The notes beneath the pieces are model-generated. The model had not been told where the DNA came from, did not search any database, and was given only the letters and a program-made list of their open reading frames with translations. 5,552 nt of DNA, taken from contig SLQC01000258.1 in NCBI GenBank assembly GCA_007131625.1, forward strand, positions 1-5,552. Direction: 5' to 3'. The DNA is from Balneolales bacterium. Its GTDB lineage: Bacteria; Bacteroidota; Rhodothermia; Balneolales; Natronogracilivirgulaceae. Shown here one piece after another: positions 5,503-5,552 of the stretch; position 1 is the first letter of the stretch; every line of letters starts with the position of its first letter. The translations under genes and the position numbers were made by a program.

Positions 5503-5518
5503 TAGCGATGTAGCAAAA
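5484..5518. repeat. 11-base direct repeat upstream of the PHP gene
   Basis: ATGTAGCAAAA occurs exactly at 5484-5494 and again at 5508-5518, a 24-base period. One copy lies within the candidate promoter of the PHP gene and the other just upstream of it. The arrangement could be a paired operator site, though it also lies in A/T-rich sequence. Confidence 0.5.
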
Positions 5519-5552
5519 ATGGAAAATAAGAATGCATGATTTTTACCCTGAA

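Overview
The window looks like ordinary chromosomal sequence from the Bacteroidota/Balneolota (Rhodothermota-like) side of bacteria. Three things point there. The small OB-fold protein of the DUF3127 family is, to my knowledge, mainly found in that group. None of the five start codons is preceded by a Shine-Dalgarno sequence; they sit behind A/T-rich leaders instead. Candidate promoters also fit the TTTG / TAnnTTTG pattern of that group better than the sigma-70 pattern. The phylum is an inference; I cannot name a genus. I see no phage gene, transposase, tRNA, rRNA or CRISPR array.

Layout. From 25 to 980 two genes run on the plus strand: a 99-residue protein of unknown function that reads like a thioredoxin/GST-N fold without its redox motif, then a DUF3127 OB-fold protein with an SSB-like acidic tail. 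A gap of about 100 bases carrying a 14-base tandem repeat separates these from three main genes on the minus strand. Read in transcription order (right to left) those are a secreted, histidine-rich PHP-domain phosphoesterase (5411 to 3867), the RNA methyltransferase RlmN (3282 to 2224), and a lipoprotein isoaspartyl peptidase/L-asparaginase (2127 to 1078). rlmN and the asparaginase gene are 96 bases apart and may be co-transcribed. The PHP gene is separated from rlmN by about 580 bases that hold a four-copy 13-base tandem repeat, several inverted repeats and one doubtful 82-codon reading frame.

How they relate. I see no single pathway joining the five genes. RlmN (ribosome and tRNA methylation) and the DUF3127 protein (nucleic-acid binding by fold) are cytoplasmic and information-related. 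The asparaginase and the PHP protein both carry export signals and should act outside the cytoplasm on scavenged or damaged substrates. I did not find a clear new multi-gene system. The least ordinary points are the histidine-rich stretch of the PHP protein, the SSB-like tail on the DUF3127 protein, the lipidated asparaginase with an atypical residue before its nucleophile, and several short repeats at gene edges.
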